Shown: positions 33,153 through 45,645 of the stretch, one piece after another
Position numbering within the stretch: position 1 is the stretch's first letter
Layout of the letters: the number at the start of each line of letters is the position of its first letter
Assembly: GCA_034509495.1 (NCBI GenBank)
Contig: CM067507.1
Coordinates: 34,035,360-34,099,359 of the forward strand
Origin: Acestrorhynchus altus
Taxonomy: Eukaryota; Chordata; Actinopteri; Characiformes; Acestrorhynchidae
Direction of reading: 5' to 3'
DNA: 64,000 bases
The notes under the pieces: generated by a model
Databases searched by the model: none
The model's input: only the letters and a program-made list of their open reading frames with translations
Told to the model about the DNA's origin: nothing
Position numbers and translations under genes: made by a program

Positions 33153-34475
33153 TAAATCTCCTCCAGATTCACATTATATAATAAGATAATCATGTTGTTT
33201 GTCCATATCCAATAAGGTGTCAAGTTGAGATTAAGATGAATTTAACAATGTTATTGTAAAATAGCCAAGATAGAACCTTTGTCAACACAAACTGCATATT
33301 CAGAACCGTTGATCACATCTGGATTCATATTACATGTAATCAGATTCAGCTTTAGCTTTTGAATGGTGAGCCAAAGGGGTTTCAGGCTCTTTATGTCAAT
33401 TTGACTTTTACTGCATTCATAGTAAAGTTGTTATGAACTGGCAGAGACAGGAGACAAGAATGACACTTCTTTTCATCTGTTCCTAATCATAGCATGAAGA
33501 ACAACAGTCATATTTTTTCTCACTTTTCGGGCAGTTCTAGCCGCACCATTGATAGATTCATTAACATTTCTTCTTGAGGTTTAACCTGGACGAAATGTGT
33601 GTAAACCACTCCAGTTTTTTTTCTAGTAGAATCCTGTTAAACCCCTTTTTCATTTGGACACTGCTTTTCATTTTGTGGTATCTGTCAAGCTATTGGCCCT
33701 AGGATAAGATGATGCATGAAGAACTTTTAAATGATAAAGATTTATGGATACGGTCTTCTATGTAAAAACTACTTAATTTTAAAAGTCCCACCTTAAAATA
33801 GCCATAAAGAACACCAGCCTGGTGAAGTTTCAACTGGAACATCAGTCCTACATAAACGCTGCAATCAGCATATTTGAATCGTTCTGTGAAGGTGGTCTGA
33901 TCCCATTGCTCTGCATATGAAAGAATGCAAATGTGGGTAGAGCTTTAATAGTTGCTCTCAATTACTTTAGAGTCAATTACAATTACGACTGTGGAGGTTC
34001 ATTAACAGGCACTGGTACAGAAGTTACTTTCATTCTTCAAAGCATTCTTCAGAAGCATGACCAATGTAGTTTTTCAACCACACATCTGTTTTAATAGTAC
34101 CATTAGCTTGTCAGAAAACGAGAACAATTTCATTTACCTGAATTCTATTTTGTGATCTGTTCTCTGAGTGTTAGTAAATGCCTTTGTGGTGATGTCATGG
34201 CTTTTTTAAAGATGATGTCACACATGCATACAATTAAAATTCACCCCAAGAAATATGTAACATTTGCACAAATATATTTCTCATATGTCCTACATATTAT
34301 GATTCTCAAGAGGTTCTCTTATCCACTGTTAACACTGTCTTACCACTTACATACAGAATTGAGAATATAGCACCACCACAGCATGCTGCTTTTCTTCATC
34401 GTGGAACTTCTAAAAAAATGTAATTAATGAATGAAATTCTAATAATTCTAATTCATGCAATTATTATTTTTAACT
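33149..34475. other. AT-rich intergenic DNA
   Basis: Unique sequence without recognised gene or element. Confidence 0.4.
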
Positions 34476-34612
34476 TTAAATCTAGGTTATGGTTTAGGTT
34501 GGGTTTAGGTCAGGTTTAATATAATGTTTAAGGTTTGGGTAGAGGATAGGTTAGGTTTAGCTTATGGTTAAGGTTAGCTTTAGGGTTCAGTTACATTTAG
34601 TTTTAGCTTGTG
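34476..34612. repeat. Degenerate GGTTTAGGTT (telomere-like) simple sequence
   Basis: Repeated GGTTTAGGTT, GGGTTTAGGTCAGG, GGATAGGTTAGG and GGTTAAGGTTAG variants, the reverse of the CCTAAC-type stretches elsewhere in the window. Confidence 0.65.
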
Positions 34613-34989
34613 GTGTATATAGTTACCCTGGTCACACTGGTCTCTAAAACGTGCATGTACATGAGGTTTACACTATATTTGGAACCCATTCTTCAAATTA
34701 AATTCTATGAGTTCCTCTTCAGACCAGACTGGACGTTTTCCAAATGGTTGAGGTTGACTTTGGTTAGAATTCACTGGCCGTGGCAGAATGTTTTGTTCTG
34801 GTTTGTCTCAGTAAGAAAAAAGAGGAAAAAATACTAATGTTCCACATTAACGGCCTAACACAAAAAGCCAGAACTGAGTGAAAGTACATAAAAGGAAAGC
34901 TTTTCAGTTGAAGAGGAAAAAAAAAATCTCCTTTAGCAATTTACAGGGGAAACCTGGGACACACTGTAACTTAGATTTGTGGCTGTGCT
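34613..34989. other. Intergenic DNA
   Basis: 75-codon frame at 34610-34837 without domain; nothing recognised. Confidence 0.4.
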
Positions 34990-35460
34990 AAAGAAAAGAG
35001 AACCAGAAGAAGAATGAGGACAAGAAAGAGAGTGGGGGCTATGGATTTTAATCCATCCGTCGATAAAGGTCACTACTCCAAAGGGTTTTATTTCTCGGCC
35101 GCACATCAAAGAGTAAATCCGCTGATTGCCCGGGCTGAATGGAGAGTCAACAAGGCCGGGGCTGTGGGCCGCTTCTATGGCTCAGTATGTGTGGAGAGGG
35201 CCCATAATGTGCAGGTTTTCTAGCGGGGGCCCCCCGGATCAATGGGCTGCCTGACCTTTGCATTGTGCGGCCAGCTCCGCCCGTGATGTCATGCCATCTA
35301 TCCGCTGCCCCCCCTCAAAGGAGTGAGAGAAAGCCAGGCATGGTCCCACACCGTCTACCCACTGCGAGGCAGAAAAGACAGCCCCGAAGCATCATCTGCA
35401 AATGTATCCACCTGAAAAGCCCATCCACACGGCTCATCTCCAAAGATTAAGGCCAGTTCA
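34990..35460. promoter_or_regulatory. GC-rich conserved-looking island (strong CNE candidate)
   Basis: The GC content is clearly above the surroundings, with no simple repeats. Blocks such as GGATTTTAATCCATCCGTCG (a TTAATCCA homeodomain palindrome), GGGTTTTATTTCTCGGCC, GCCCGGGCTGAATGGAGAG, GGCCGCTTCTATGGC and GGGGGCCCCCCGGATC stand out. A 69-codon frame (35014-35223) and a 61-codon frame (35265-35450) show no known domain, and neither has convincing splice sites. I favour a regulatory element over an exon. Confidence 0.4.
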
Positions 35461-36029
35461 CACAGGGACAGGGTTGCATAGCACCCTGGAAGGAACCACA
35501 GAAGAGTAAAGACATTTTAAGTTGGCTGAATCACATTTTTTTTTCTAAACAAAATGCAAAATGAATGTGTGGGCACATACAGTATATAGATATATGCCCT
35601 TTTGCTGTTCCAGACTTAGTAAGTCTGCCCCCAAGTGGTTGAAAAATCTGTTCTGTTGTGACTCAATTAATGACAAGATTTTTGATTATGTATCAATGGG
35701 CAACGTTGAATATTAATGCTGTGGTTTATTGCTGCAGTGACATACCGTGCAGAGGAGCCAACCCCTACCATGCATTTTTCAAACATGCTGAATGGTGGTA
35801 GACCTACTGATAATGGGGGTGGATGTACTCTTTACGAAAGCAGGACAACAAAAATAATATTCTTCAAGCATAACTATATAATTTTGGCCAAAATAACAAA
35901 AATAAACAGAGTTAATAATTCCTTCCACTCATTGTGATTGGTTCATATTACTGTGACGACGAGCAGTGCTGAGACATACACTGAGCTCTATTTAAAGTGT
36001 GAATTAATTCTGAATAAATGAATCTACAT
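35461..36029. other. Intergenic DNA
   Basis: Contains a CTCF-like word at 35625-35639 (see separate entry). Otherwise nothing recognised. Confidence 0.4.
35625..35639 (-). promoter_or_regulatory. Weak CTCF-like motif
   Basis: Minus-strand ACCACTTGGGGGCAG matches the CTCF core CCACYAGGGGGCAG except for T in place of the A. A single motif has little predictive value on its own. Confidence 0.25.
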
Positions 36030-36625
36030 GCATTTTGAAAGACATGCAATGGTGGTACAACGATATGCAACTAAATATCTGTTCAACCTTCATGAACTTT
36101 AAGTTGAATTTAATAAATTATACTAAACTTGACCCCAAACTCAATACTAGCTCTGACTCCAAACCTACACTTAATTCTAAACAAGACTCTTCTGAAATCA
36201 ACTAAATTTTGCATTAAGATCAACACCTGTAAATCATGCAAAACTAAAAAACAGTAAAAAAGAAATCATGCAATTTTGTTTAATTTTGCTCAAATATTCA
36301 GTTCATTGTTTAAAATTCAAGGGTTAAATTTTACATAAACACAGGTTCTATACTGGACTATGTGAACTAGTGGACGATTACATGGATCCTCAATACTAAA
36401 GACTTGTTTCTTGATGAAGTAAAGTGAAAATTGAACAATTTTGATGGGTTTTATGAATATTTACATTTTAAATAACATGCAAATAAATATCTCTTCAGCT
36501 GAGCTTTAACTGGAATTTATTGGAATCTCTTATAACTAATCTTAAACCTTAACTCAGTACTTTTAACCGTAAACCTACTCTTAATTCTAAACATGACTTT
36601 GTAGTAAGTTCAGCATATGTAGATC
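36030..36625. repeat. Diverged direct repeat, two ~170-bp copies
   Basis: 36045-36235 and 36475-36625 share CATGCAA...TAAATATCT(G/C)TTCA, GAGCTTTAA/GAACTTTAA, the AAACCTAC(A/T)CTTAATTCTA block, and AACA(A/T)GACT. The copies are about 425 bp apart. Both contain telomere-like CTTAACTC/CTTGACCCC words. Confidence 0.6.
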
Positions 36626-37539
36626 AACCAAGGATGTAGTTTTAGCATGAATGGAGGAGGCAGGTCCCTATCAATGTCCAGCAAATTGTCCCCACCAATT
36701 AGAACTGATACACTGGCAACAGACAATTTATGGTAAGCGTAGTAAGGTTTATAGAAGATCATTAAAAACAAATTAAAGTGCAAAACTAAACTTTGAGCAC
36801 CAAACATAACTTGGCTGATGGACTGTCCAGCTTGTGGAGAACATTACCGAAGCATTCAGCCATGTTTTCAAAAGTTGGCCTCTGACATTACAGAATTTAT
36901 GTTCCAAGATGGTTCTGAAAACATGTAATATAATATTGGTTTGCATGCCAACGTTATTAGAGATATTTAGACAAAAAAGTATTTTGTGGAAACATCAGAA
37001 GTCACTTTGTTAATACAAAACAAATAAGAAATAAATAATGTTGCATTTGTTTTAAACAGGCTCACAAAGTGTGAAAAGCACATGATTGTAGGAATACATG
37101 TAAAATTAAATAAAAAAGTTAAAAACTCAACAGACTGAATGTTCTAGGAACCAAACTTTTAATGTTGAGAACTTTCATGTAATGATACATTTAGGAAAAT
37201 TGTAAAATTGTACTCCATCTCCTTGACATCAGCCTTATTATTCAATAACATGAACTATTCTGTATCTATTCTGAAAATAATGTAATTTATGTTTGGATTT
37301 AAAATTAGGTTTTTATAGCTTCAAGTTTACAGGGTTCACTCTTCCAGCATAGCACATAGTTCCTTTAAAGACTCAGGGATCTCAGCATATGGTAAAAGTT
37401 GTATCCCAACATGTTTCCTAGAACTCAATATTCTAATCAAGAACAATTTAGAAACCTATATTCTTTGAGTGTTTGATGTTTTTGTGATTTGATAGTGTCA
37501 AAGGTGGACCATCAGCCACTGGCGTTGGAGTTAAAAGCA
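36626..37539. other. AT-rich intergenic DNA
   Basis: Nothing recognised. Confidence 0.4.
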
Positions 37540-38465
37540 CTGTTTTCATGAAGTTTAAAATTAAACAAGCGCAGCAAGTTTCCTAAACGAAGGCAGCGAG
37601 TCTGCAGGCATTTGTTATTGGGGGAACTCTGTCTGTTGAGTTAATACACTGAGTGGAGTGAACTCAGAGGGATAAAGAGGGGGAGCTTCTCATTGTTCAG
37701 CTGTGAAAAGGTTTCTTTGTAGCGAAGAGGGCTGATGGCAGCTGGTAAGGTCTTCTCAGCTCTCCGAAGACGCAGCACTTTCTCAGAGTCACAGAGTGCA
37801 TTCGAATGGAAATCTAAAGAGGTAGGCGTGAACCATTTGTTTAGCCATGTTTGTGTTTGCTGTCAGCATGCCTGTCTGTGTTGTGGGGGCTGGCCCATTC
37901 GACACACAAAGTGAATGAGTGTATATATGTGCGTGTCTGTGTGTGTGTGTGTGTGTGTGTCCTCCTCTTTTCACCTCCAGACATAATCGAGGGGGATCCG
38001 GGGCAGGGGAAAAAAAGGGGAAGCTCTATAAGAGACAGTTGCCCAAGCCATCTTTGTGGGCCCTCTTTGTGATGGCGACAGATGTTGTAATTGCCAGCTG
38101 ATAGATGGGCTGTGGAGCAGGTCATTAGGGGCCTCCTTGGCTCGGGGAAGCTCCAGAGAACCTAGGGGCCGAATCTGGGGAGAAAGGGTTAATGTGTAAG
38201 TGGGAAAAGCCGAGCAGGGGCTTGGGCACGGATGGATGAGGAGGCAGGTCAGAAGCAGTCCCCATTCAAGAAGAGCTATTAATAACGGAATTGGCCACGC
38301 GTTGAGAGGGACACTGTCTGGGAGCCTTGTTGGGTGGAGAAAGCATGCACAGGACAGAAGAGGACGCAGGCCATGGGCAAACCCCAAATTACACACACCC
38401 TCCCCCTATTGTGTGGACACTAAGGCATTAAACGTGGACAACTTATTGCGCAACAATTAAGATGA
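37540..38465. promoter_or_regulatory. Conserved-looking non-coding island with embedded (TG)n
   Basis: About 0.9 kb of higher-GC, transposon-free DNA interrupted by a TG run (37937-37960). Overlapping frames on both strands (minus 141 codons at 37971-38396; plus 86 codons at 38200-38460) have no domain and no splice logic. Blocks such as GATGGCGACAGATGTTGTAA and AAGAGCTATTAATAACGGAA give it a CNE-like texture. Confidence 0.35.
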
Positions 38466-39597
38466 AGGAAAATGATCCTTTAAAGATGCTGGAGGCTGGA
38501 ATACCTGGATGAATGAGGGAAACTGAATACTCAAAAGGGGTTTGAAGTACAGAGTAAACGCAGATTTTATCCAAACCTAATATAAAGTTGCTGAAGAGTT
38601 CAGACATGTTTTTGCTTCTTTAGCACTGGAGCTACGAGTGTGATAATAAATTGATTTAAGCACAAATCAAATTGATACAGTTGAACAGCTGCATTTGGTT
38701 TAAACAGGAACAGGAAGATGTTTGGTTTCTAAAATCTGTTTCTTTTGCTCTGGACCCCTGAGGAAGTAATGGAATAGCCCACCAATTAGCCCTGCAAAAA
38801 CCATTAGATCATCACGCACGTTCCTTAAATACTAATGCACCTAAAAAAAATACACTTACTGAGAAAAAGGTTTTGTTCACAATTTAATGCCAAAGGGTCA
38901 GTTTGAGCATATTTTATATTTATTACATGTGAAGTGACATATTTCAAACTTTTCTTTTGGTTTTAATATAAAATATAGTATCGGTTTATACTTCAAAGAT
39001 TATAAAGCTTTTAATGCATGTTTCTGCAGCCATGTGTTTCTGTACCAGTTAATGTAAAATTATGTACCAAACATCCAACATTGTACATTTGAGGGTACAT
39101 TTGCAAAATATGTACCTCCAAGTGCAAAACAGTGCTTACATCATACTGTCATCAGTGTATATTGTCAGATTGGTCATTAAATCACACTCAAAGTTAAATA
39201 TTTCTGTAGTTAAATTTCATGTTACATTTGTTAAATGTGATTATATTCCATGTGTTATAAATAATTCTAAAAATGTCTCGAAATATTTCACTTTAAATGT
39301 ACAGGATGTAAATTGACAATGTATGTTGTCTCTAGATAATAGTGTCATACAGTGTCAGAGGACAGATAAGCAAGAGTGTTAAAGCATAAACACACAAAGG
39401 TCACGTTTAAACATGGTGGTTTCATGCATTTTGGTAAAAAATGAAGTAAAACCATTAAAGGAAAGTGTGTGATGATTTAAGCATGTGGTTAGTGCCATTG
39501 GTGGGTTATACTAACGTACAAATGTTGGCTATATTGGTATATGGCTGAAATATGTCCCAAATGTAAAAAAGGCCAATTTCACATAAGCCGACATGTA
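38466..39597. other. AT-rich intergenic DNA
   Basis: 84-codon frame at 39062-39316 without domain; nothing recognised. Confidence 0.4.
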
Positions 39598-39774
39598 CAC
39601 TATATATCCAAATGTTTGTGGACACCATTGCTGACACAGCTTTTCAAATTCACACACATTGCTTGCACACAAACACTCATCACTGAATGCAATCAAATCC
39701 TCGGCAATGTTCCAAAGTGATTTCAGAAAAAACTATGAATCAACAGGTGTCCCAATATTTTTGTCCATTTAGTG
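39598..39774 (-). mobile_element. CACTATATGG-type MITE (family M, copy 4) with both terminal repeats
   Basis: Bounded by CACTATATATCCAAATGTTT at the left and AATATTTTTGTCCATTTAGTG at the right, which are the two terminal inverted repeats of the family. The interior is shortened to about 177 bp and still contains GAATGCAATCAAATCCTCGG. This is the only copy in the window with both ends. Confidence 0.85.
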
Positions 39775-39866
39775 AATGTCATAATTTTCAATATTGAGAA
39801 ATTCCATTATTTGACATGTATTCTTTTATTTCATACATCTGAAATGTTGACAAAGCAGATTGGAAG

Positions 39867-39993
39867 ATGGATGGATGGATGGATGGATGGATGGATGGAT
39901 GGATGGATGGATGGATGGATGGATGGATGGACGGACGGACGGACGGAAGGACGGACGGACGGACGGATGGACGGACGGAGGGATGGATGGATG
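39867..39993. repeat. (GGAT)n(GGAC)n tetranucleotide array
   Basis: About 60 bp of pure GGAT, then GGAC with GGAA, GGAG and GGAT variants. Confidence 0.97.
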
Positions 39994-41637
39994 AATATTG
40001 CCATGAATCAGATTTCTGTAGGGGTAACAATTAATTGAAACTCTCTTCTAACATCCATTGCTTGTTAGCTACAATAGATACCTTTTTTTTTTTTTTTTAA
40101 AGGTTCAAGTAAAGCTATTTTCACTTTGTCACATTTACCCAATAATATCACCTTTCATTTTAACAACGAGATATTTCTCCAGATTCCCCCGAAACACTGC
40201 TTTTATTAATCAAAACTGTGCTATTATTATTATAATATTTCTACATTATTTTAATCTCTCTTGGTGGCTGTAATAGAGAGTCATTTTGAAGCATATAAAT
40301 AACTCAAAATGAGAGCTAGCCAGGCTCATGTACTGCCTCCCTTAAATCACCCAAAGAAAACAATAAGAGCACACCACAGAACCCCCACAGACATTCAAAA
40401 CATTTCTTCAACGTTTTATGCACAGATTCATCAAAAATGTACTATGATAGATAAATAAACTGTATATTTCAGCTTCGTGGTGCTGATTCTTGCTGGTCTT
40501 TACTGTGGTCAAAAATAAATTGAACACTTTTGACATGGACTCATATTCACCAATCATATATATTTTCATACACATATTTATGCATGTTTTGATTGGAAAG
40601 ATCATTCAAGCTTTGGATGAAACAACCGAATTGACTGCATTAGCACTGACCAGACGTTTTTACTGACTGTTTTAATTATCCCCTCTATCTGTTACAATTA
40701 CCCCTGACTGTGGGGTGTTACATTTTCATTTGTATATACAAACAATAATGTTCAAAATCATTGCACGGTGTTTGCTATTACCCTTATTATCTTCAGGGTT
40801 ACATCCGTTTACACGTTTGAATACATTGACATGCCAACCCAAAAGCCATTGGAGAGAAGTATGTATTGATTATGAAGTGGTGTGAGCTCAGAGGACAACT
40901 TGGCAACCCCTCACAACTGATACAGTTACGTTGTGCGTGAAGCCGAACACTGGCCTTGGCTCATTAGTGAGGCTAACTAGAGAGAGTTTGAGCGAGGCGT
41001 TGCATTTCTGAAGTTGTAGTAATTAACATTCCTCAGTCCACTTAGTCACATGTACCAGGACTAGCCATAGAAGGCATTACCACCCACAGTGGACAGTGCA
41101 GTGGCTACCCACAGGTGCTTAATGAGGGGACTGGCGGCATTTGGCTTGAATTGGCAGAAATTAAGTTCTGAAAATATTTCAATGTTTCAGTCTTGTGGAA
41201 AGTCTTTTTTTCTGCTACCTCGCTCTGCTCCATCCTCTGCTCTCAACTCTGCTCCCCTCCATCCCCATTCACGCTGTAATACAAACACATGTATTACGCA
41301 TGAAGACGACTTGATGTGTATAAAGAAAAGAAAATCTATTTATATGTTTTAATGTGGTTTAATATAGTAAAAGGGTTCAAATGAGTTATATTGTATCATA
41401 TCTCATATATATTGTCATCCAGCAGAAAAATGAAAAATGAGACTGATGGACATGTGATTGATGTGATTATATTTTTGTGTGATGATTCTTTTTTGTTCAG
41501 GCTGGAACGAAGTACTAACTTGCTTCACAGATGGAGGGTCAGTTTGGCCGGTTTTAGTCCAATAACTAGAAAAAAAGCAAAAAACAAAAACACGCACGCT
41601 CTTTTCATAATCAGTATCAGCCTGAGAGAGAGTGAGT

Positions 41638-41639
<2 letters not shown>
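39994..41639. other. AT-rich intergenic DNA
   Basis: Poly(T) run at 40084-40098. Frames up to 140 codons near 41391-41813 run through the GA microsatellite and are artefacts. 40860-41080 is of higher complexity. Confidence 0.4.
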
Positions 41640-41679
<40 letters not shown>

Positions 41680-41695
41680 GAGAGAGAGAGGGAGA
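41640..41695. repeat. (GA)n microsatellite
   Basis: GA run with two GGG interruptions. Confidence 0.96.
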
Positions 41696-41699
41696 CACC

Positions 41700-42240
41700 C
41701 ATTCTCCGCTGGCTCTTTCAAGGTCATTGGGGTTTGTGTCACAGTTGCATAGGGTGTCACTCCACAGCAAAGTGAATTGTCAGTTTGTTTGTACAAGCCG
41801 TGGGATTGCGTAAGACGTCCCGCTCCCCCTGAACGCTCCCCAGAGGTCAATTAGGACAGATGAGCTCCTCTTCACACAAAGGGGACGGGTGGCCCTACAG
41901 CAGTCCTGGGAGCCACATAATTAACAGTTATAAAGTACTTTGGTTTGTTAATTGAATTAGTTAATCCTTTTGTCGGCGATCTTCAGCTGAAGGGGCTATT
42001 GTAGGGGCGCTCTTGTCGCACTGATGGGTCGAGGCTCGGCTTTGTTGCACAGGCTGCTCAGATGATAATAGAAGCTTCCGGTAAGGTATTCAAAGAGCAA
42101 GTGAGACCATACCATTATATTCAGCCACGTTCTATACTTACAGCTGTGCCTTGACTTGAACTGCAGTGCATTTAATTAGCCTTTATGATGAATCTGACAC
42201 CATTACAGTTATGGAAACATTTGCATGAGAAGATCACACC
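41700..42240. promoter_or_regulatory. Conserved-looking non-coding island (candidate CNE)
   Basis: Repeat-free sequence with CACATAATTAACAGTTATAA, GTTAATTGAATTAGTTAATC and CAGTGCATTTAATTAGCC, dense in TAATTA homeodomain words next to GC-rich blocks. Composition only. Confidence 0.35.
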
Positions 42241-43940
42241 TGCCGTGTTTTTTAAAAGACTCTAAAACTGCTCCAGATACAATATGTTATCATTTCAAAG
42301 TGTAAACCTTGTATCTCCACTTCTGACATGCTTTACCTTTGACATGCTGTGAATCTGGCAGTTGTTCTTTACACCGAGTCAACAATTCATGATGAATGGA
42401 ACAGAAATACTTCAAATAACTCCAAAATGACTTGGAATAAAATCGTTTTACTTATTTCTGTTGAACGTTAACTTAAAATAATTGTTCAAATTCTAACCAA
42501 TTATTTTGAAAAGTAAATTAATAACACTTGGCTGGTATGGCTTTTATTTTGTATCACACAAAAATCCCATATTCTGAGTTGTTTTAGGAATCTGTATGTA
42601 TCCTTTCTGGAGCACGCAGTACACGTATGATCCACCAGGGAGCAGAAAAAAAGGGGATCTACATTTATTTTCTTATTTTTGTAATTAATTATTATTAATT
42701 CAATGTATTACATGTTATAATGTAGATATTGTTTAATTACTTAATTAGCAATTATTTAATTATGCACAGGTTTGGAGAAGCAACACTTTTGTGACAACAA
42801 CAAAAAGAAAATGTCAGAAATTTGAACGTCTTAAGATTTTAAATGTGTAAATAAATCAATCTAAACGTTGTTTACTGAGGTTCTTCATATTATCAAATCT
42901 TTTAAAAAGCAAGTTTTTCAAAGGCATCACTCAAAGAACCCTTTATAGCACCTTTAATTCTAAGAGTACATATATCAACCCACACAGGTTTCACAGACCC
43001 TTTAAAAGATGTGGAAAGTTCCTTACATTGCTTTGTCCTTCACTTTAACTCGTGAAATCCCTACGACATTTGGACATTTAGCCCAAAACGTGAGCTTGGG
43101 ATTTGGAGTATTAAACTGAATCAAACTATGATCAGTGGAGGGATTTGTATCAAAGCACTTTACCCACTAGTCTGTGTTTTACACTGTAACAGCGTAACAC
43201 TGCCCTTTATTTCTCCTCTTGCACTATGTGCTGAGTTCACAGTTGATAAGCTCTGAAAATACCCATAAATCCCAGTTAAGAATGGTGAGAATGGAGAGGG
43301 CCATGTAATGGCAGTTAAGGCCATAACACCACCAATTACACCACACTGATCATAAGAGAAACTTTGAAGCCATCAAAAGAAGAGCATTCATCTGGCTCCG
43401 TCATCCCATCCATCCTTCTTTTCTCCTTCAGACTCTTCTCTCTACCAATTATTCAAATGGGACTGGCTTCCCCTATCCTTATTTTACAGCTCTGCATGAG
43501 GTGCAGGTGAGGAAGGAGTGCATGAAATCCTGTGTGATGTGCACGGTTGCCTGCTGGACCCCATGTGCATCTCACATGCATACGCGCACCTTGTGAACAT
43601 CGAACGTGAGCGTTCACAATCAGTGCCTGGGCCCCTTGCTTTAATGCTTTGGGCTCCTGATCAGAAGATGCCAAAAATTATGGTTTTGTACTTTTTTTTG
43701 TGTGACAAAAAAAAAGGAAAAGCAAATAAAATGATTTATTAATTTTAATATGTAGTTTAATAAATAAATGAACAATTTAAAACCTTCTTCAAGGTGAAAC
43801 GGCGGCGAATGCCATATTTTGCCAAATGCCATCAGTTCTGTGGTTCTATCTAACATTTGTTGGGAAATATAGAAAAGTATCCAAAGGAGATAAAATGTGT
43901 GTGAATGTGGCCATGTTTTGATCATAAATTGGCTGTTTAA
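42241..43940. other. Intergenic DNA
   Basis: Around 42880-42965 GGTTCTTCATATTATC and CTCAAAGAACCC are loosely inverted, like a decayed relative of the GGTTCT foldback at 45.4 kb. No gene recognised. Confidence 0.4.
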
Positions 43941-43978
43941 TTATTTATTTATTTGTTTATTTATTTGTTTATTTATTG
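43941..43978. repeat. (TTTA)n microsatellite with TTTG variants
   Basis: TTTA units interspersed with TTTG. Confidence 0.9.
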
Positions 43979-44419
43979 CTTATAAGGACTAAAAACTTTA
44001 CGTCTCAGAATTGCTGTTGGAAATTGATCATGCAAAGTGTTTTTGAGCTGAAAATGCACTCATTTCTTTATAATGAATAAATTATTTATAATGGTTACGT
44101 TGACAAGGACATTTATAAGAACACGTTCTTCAAAATCTGAATGTGGGCTTACGTACAGGCACTAAATACAAACAAATCTATGAAAATGTTATGAAAATAC
44201 AGGTGAAAACCTTAAGCCTAAAACTGAACGCATGCAGCAGAGATCATCTGCTGTGTCACATTGGGATGTTTTGTGTACCACCAGTGTTTAACATACAACA
44301 GTTTGAGAACCACTGTTCTATGGAGTCACCATGGCGTTGCCCATTTAACTTTAAGAGGCTGGTTTAAAGTAAAGAAAATAAGTATAAAATAAAAAGTCTC
44401 GAGAGAGTTTCAAAACATG
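43979..44419. other. Intergenic DNA
   Basis: Nothing recognised; a 74-codon frame at 44143-44367 lacks any domain. Confidence 0.4.
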
Positions 44420-45065
44420 CATGGCAAATGAAATGCATCCCAGGGCACTGTTTGCCAATTTGGATGGCCTGAATTTGCCAAAGGGAATAGCCAAGGGTGG
44501 GGGTGGGCAGACAGATAAGCAGCAGCACCATTATGCACGTCTTGCGCGGTCATGATGGTTATGTAAATATTTGGACATGAAATCAGCAGCACCTTTGTAT
44601 TACTTTTTTAGCACATTAAGCACGCAATCCGAGCACCGCTCTGTCCTGTCTGACAGGCCCGTGTCCAGGGGATTTTATTTCTTCACACATCCTGTCAGTC
44701 TGTCGTCCAGCGTGATCTGATTCCATTGACGATGGCCCGTGAGTGTGAAACACGGTGTTTGATGGCTGTTATTGCAGGAGAGGGTGTGACATTGGCATTA
44801 GGGGGCTGCTTTTCCTCCTCAGTGCCACGTGTCCCCCCATTGCTCCAGTTCCATGCCAGGCCTCCAGACCTCATCTGTGGAGATGTCACCGCTGAGGAAC
44901 ATAGCCAGGTAAAGCAGACAGGCCTTCGAGTTCAGCTCCATTTGACCAGCTGGTTGATGGTTTATTTTGAGCAGAGAGGGTCGAGGGGGGACTACTGCAC
45001 TATTTCTGATTGCACGGCAATCAAATCCTTTACGCTCTCTCTGTACAACAGAATGGGATAATTAG
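44420..45065. promoter_or_regulatory. Conserved-looking island with an exon-like segment
   Basis: Repeat-free and GC-richer. A plus frame of 111 codons runs 44726-45061, and inside it ATTGCAG (ending 44777) and CAGGTAAAG (GT at 44909) would delimit a 131-bp exon. The predicted peptide has no domain I recognise and a minus frame overlaps it, so a CNE is as likely as an exon. Confidence 0.3.
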
Positions 45066-45118
45066 CAAGGGTGTAAAGCACTCACACACCTGTTACTGTG
45101 ACCGTGTTAATAGAGACT

Positions 45119-45163
45119 ATACACACACACACACACACACACGCACACACACACGCACACACA
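45119..45163. repeat. (CA)n microsatellite with CG interruptions
   Basis: CA run interrupted by ACGC twice. Confidence 0.93.
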
Positions 45164-45339
45164 TATTCTAACAGGTTCAAATTAGACATCATGCAATTAA
45201 ACCCACCTGCCTGATCATTCGCTCTCTGTTCGTCAGTTCAGACAGCTCCCTCACTACTGGCATTTCTCTGGGTCTGGATTTATCTTTGTGAACATCTGAT
45301 AAGCAGATTGATTACTACATTAGGTAGTTAGTTAAAGAT

Positions 45340-45645
45340 GGTTCTTCAGGGGTTCTTCTGTAAATAAAAGCATCAACACCAAGGAACACTTTGCACGATG
45401 AAAGGGCTTCTCTGCATCATGAAGGAGTTCTTCTGATTGATGGAAAATGAATTGAGGGTTCTATATGGAATTCTTTTTGAAAAGGGTTCTATATAGCACC
45501 AAAAAGGGTTCTATTATTGTTGCAAATTTGATATTTTAACAACAGTAGAACCCTCTTTGGTGCTATATAGAACCCTCTACGACATATTTTTTAATCAACC
45601 TGAAGAGCTCATTCATGATGCAAAGGTTTCAAAGATTCTTCCACC
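45340..45645. mobile_element. GGTTCTATATAG-type foldback MITE
   Basis: GGGTTCTATATAGCACCAAA at 45484-45503 is mirrored by TTTGGTGCTATATAGAACCC at 45556-45575. The pairing extends outwards through GCATCATGAAGGAGTTCTTC on the left and GAGCTCATTCATGATGC on the right. The loop between arms is about 25 bp. This type of hairpin element is common in teleosts; it has no coding capacity. Confidence 0.8.

Noticed and set aside
37971..38396. 141-codon minus frame as a gene
   Set aside because: Overlaps plus-strand frames of similar length in GC-richer DNA; no domain; more consistent with a non-coding conserved island.
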